From Auanema rhodensis (Eukaryota; Nematoda; Chromadorea; Rhabditida; Rhabditidae): 64,000 nucleotides of DNA. The position numbers and the translations under genes were made by a program. Location of the stretch: contig OZ059898.1 in the NCBI GenBank assembly GCA_964057225.1, positions 16,717,267 to 16,781,266 on the forward strand. The letters run 5' to 3'. The notes under the pieces were generated by a model. The model worked only from the letters and a program-made list of their open reading frames with translations, was not told the origin of the DNA and did not search any database. This document shows, in pieces, positions 63,785 to 64,000 of this stretch; within the stretch, counting starts at the first letter, position 1; every line of letters begins with the position of its first letter.

Positions 63785-64000
63785 CTACTTTCTGCTAAAT
63801 TATTCTGAAATTTTTCGAAAAAATTTTTGTCAAAATGTTTTTGGAAGCAATTTTGAGTGTACATGGAAACTCAACATACACTAATGCATCATTTTTCAAA
63901 CGATCATAACTAATTTTTGTATTAAGCGTTTCTCAATGTAGTATAGTGCATTAGATGCGGATTTTTAAGCTGCGTCGATCTGTGTTATCAGATTTGCGCT

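Larger units (their letters stand above)
58867..64000 (+). repeat. Satellite 2: 351-bp tandem array (14 monomers plus a 216-bp fragment)
   Basis: A second AT-rich unit repeats exactly every 351 bp. Taking CTACTTTTTGC (CTACTTTCTGC in some copies) as the start, copies begin at 58871, 59222, 59573, 59924, 60275, 60626, 60977, 61328, 61679, 62030, 62381, 62732, 63083, 63434 and 63785; the last is cut by the window edge. There is not a single indel across 14 units; differences are substitutions such as GCATTCGATG / GCATTTGATG / GCATTAGATG / GTGAATTCGATG. The sequence is unlike satellite 1 apart from one short shared word. The monomer contains three clear inverted repeats, annotated separately in the first copy. 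The length, close to two nucleosome repeats, fits a eukaryotic satellite. I do not recognise the family by name. Confidence 0.97.

Noticed and set aside
1-64000. Telomeric repeats, rDNA or tRNA genes within the arrays
   Set aside because: I saw no runs of TTTAGGG, TTAGG or TTAGGG, no conserved rRNA segments and no tRNA-like A and B boxes. Every stretch is accounted for by one of the two monomers.

Overview
The window is 64 kb of satellite DNA with no supportable protein-coding or RNA gene. It holds two unrelated-looking AT-rich tandem repeats, both read in one orientation. Satellite 1 has a 176-bp monomer (about 68% A+T by hand count) and fills 1-58866: 334 complete monomers plus an 83-bp fragment, running off the left edge. 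Satellite 2 has a 351-bp monomer and fills 58871-64000: 14 complete monomers plus 216 bp, running off the right edge. They meet at one abrupt junction with no transposon between them.

Monomer sizes of about one and two nucleosomes, near-identical copies, higher-order repeats (HORs) and no interspersed elements all point to a eukaryotic pericentromeric, centromeric or heterochromatic-knob array. The species cannot be named from the sequence. A flowering plant is my best guess, because both lengths are typical of plant satellites and satellite 2 carries, on the minus strand, a motif that resembles one I recall from legume centromere satellites. An insect or another eukaryote is not excluded.

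Satellite 1 is not homogeneous. Diagnostic single-base variants divide it into domains. Domain A (1-10384) is built on a 5-monomer (880-bp) HOR plus a 2-monomer HOR, and carries a head-to-tail duplication of 19/20 monomers (1233-4576 and 4577-8096). Domain B (10385-18128) is a tandem pair of 22-monomer (3872-bp) units, each holding two 6-monomer (1056-bp) HORs. Domain C (about 18129-58866) is a mosaic of shorter-lived HORs of 12, 9, 11, 8, 7, 6 and 3 monomers, marked by a linked-variant subfamily that first appears at about 13.6 kb. Satellite 2 has its own 6-monomer (2106-bp) periodicity.

Both monomers are rich in dyad symmetry. Satellite 1 has two CACGTG-core sites, a 6-1-6 palindrome and a 7-bp inverted repeat. 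Satellite 2 has three inverted repeats, including a 51-nt compound one with an 11-bp perfect outer stem. Neither has a full CENP-B box. The best candidates for something undescribed are these dyad arrangements, the layered HOR turnover and the sharp satellite 1/satellite 2 boundary. All counts are by eye.
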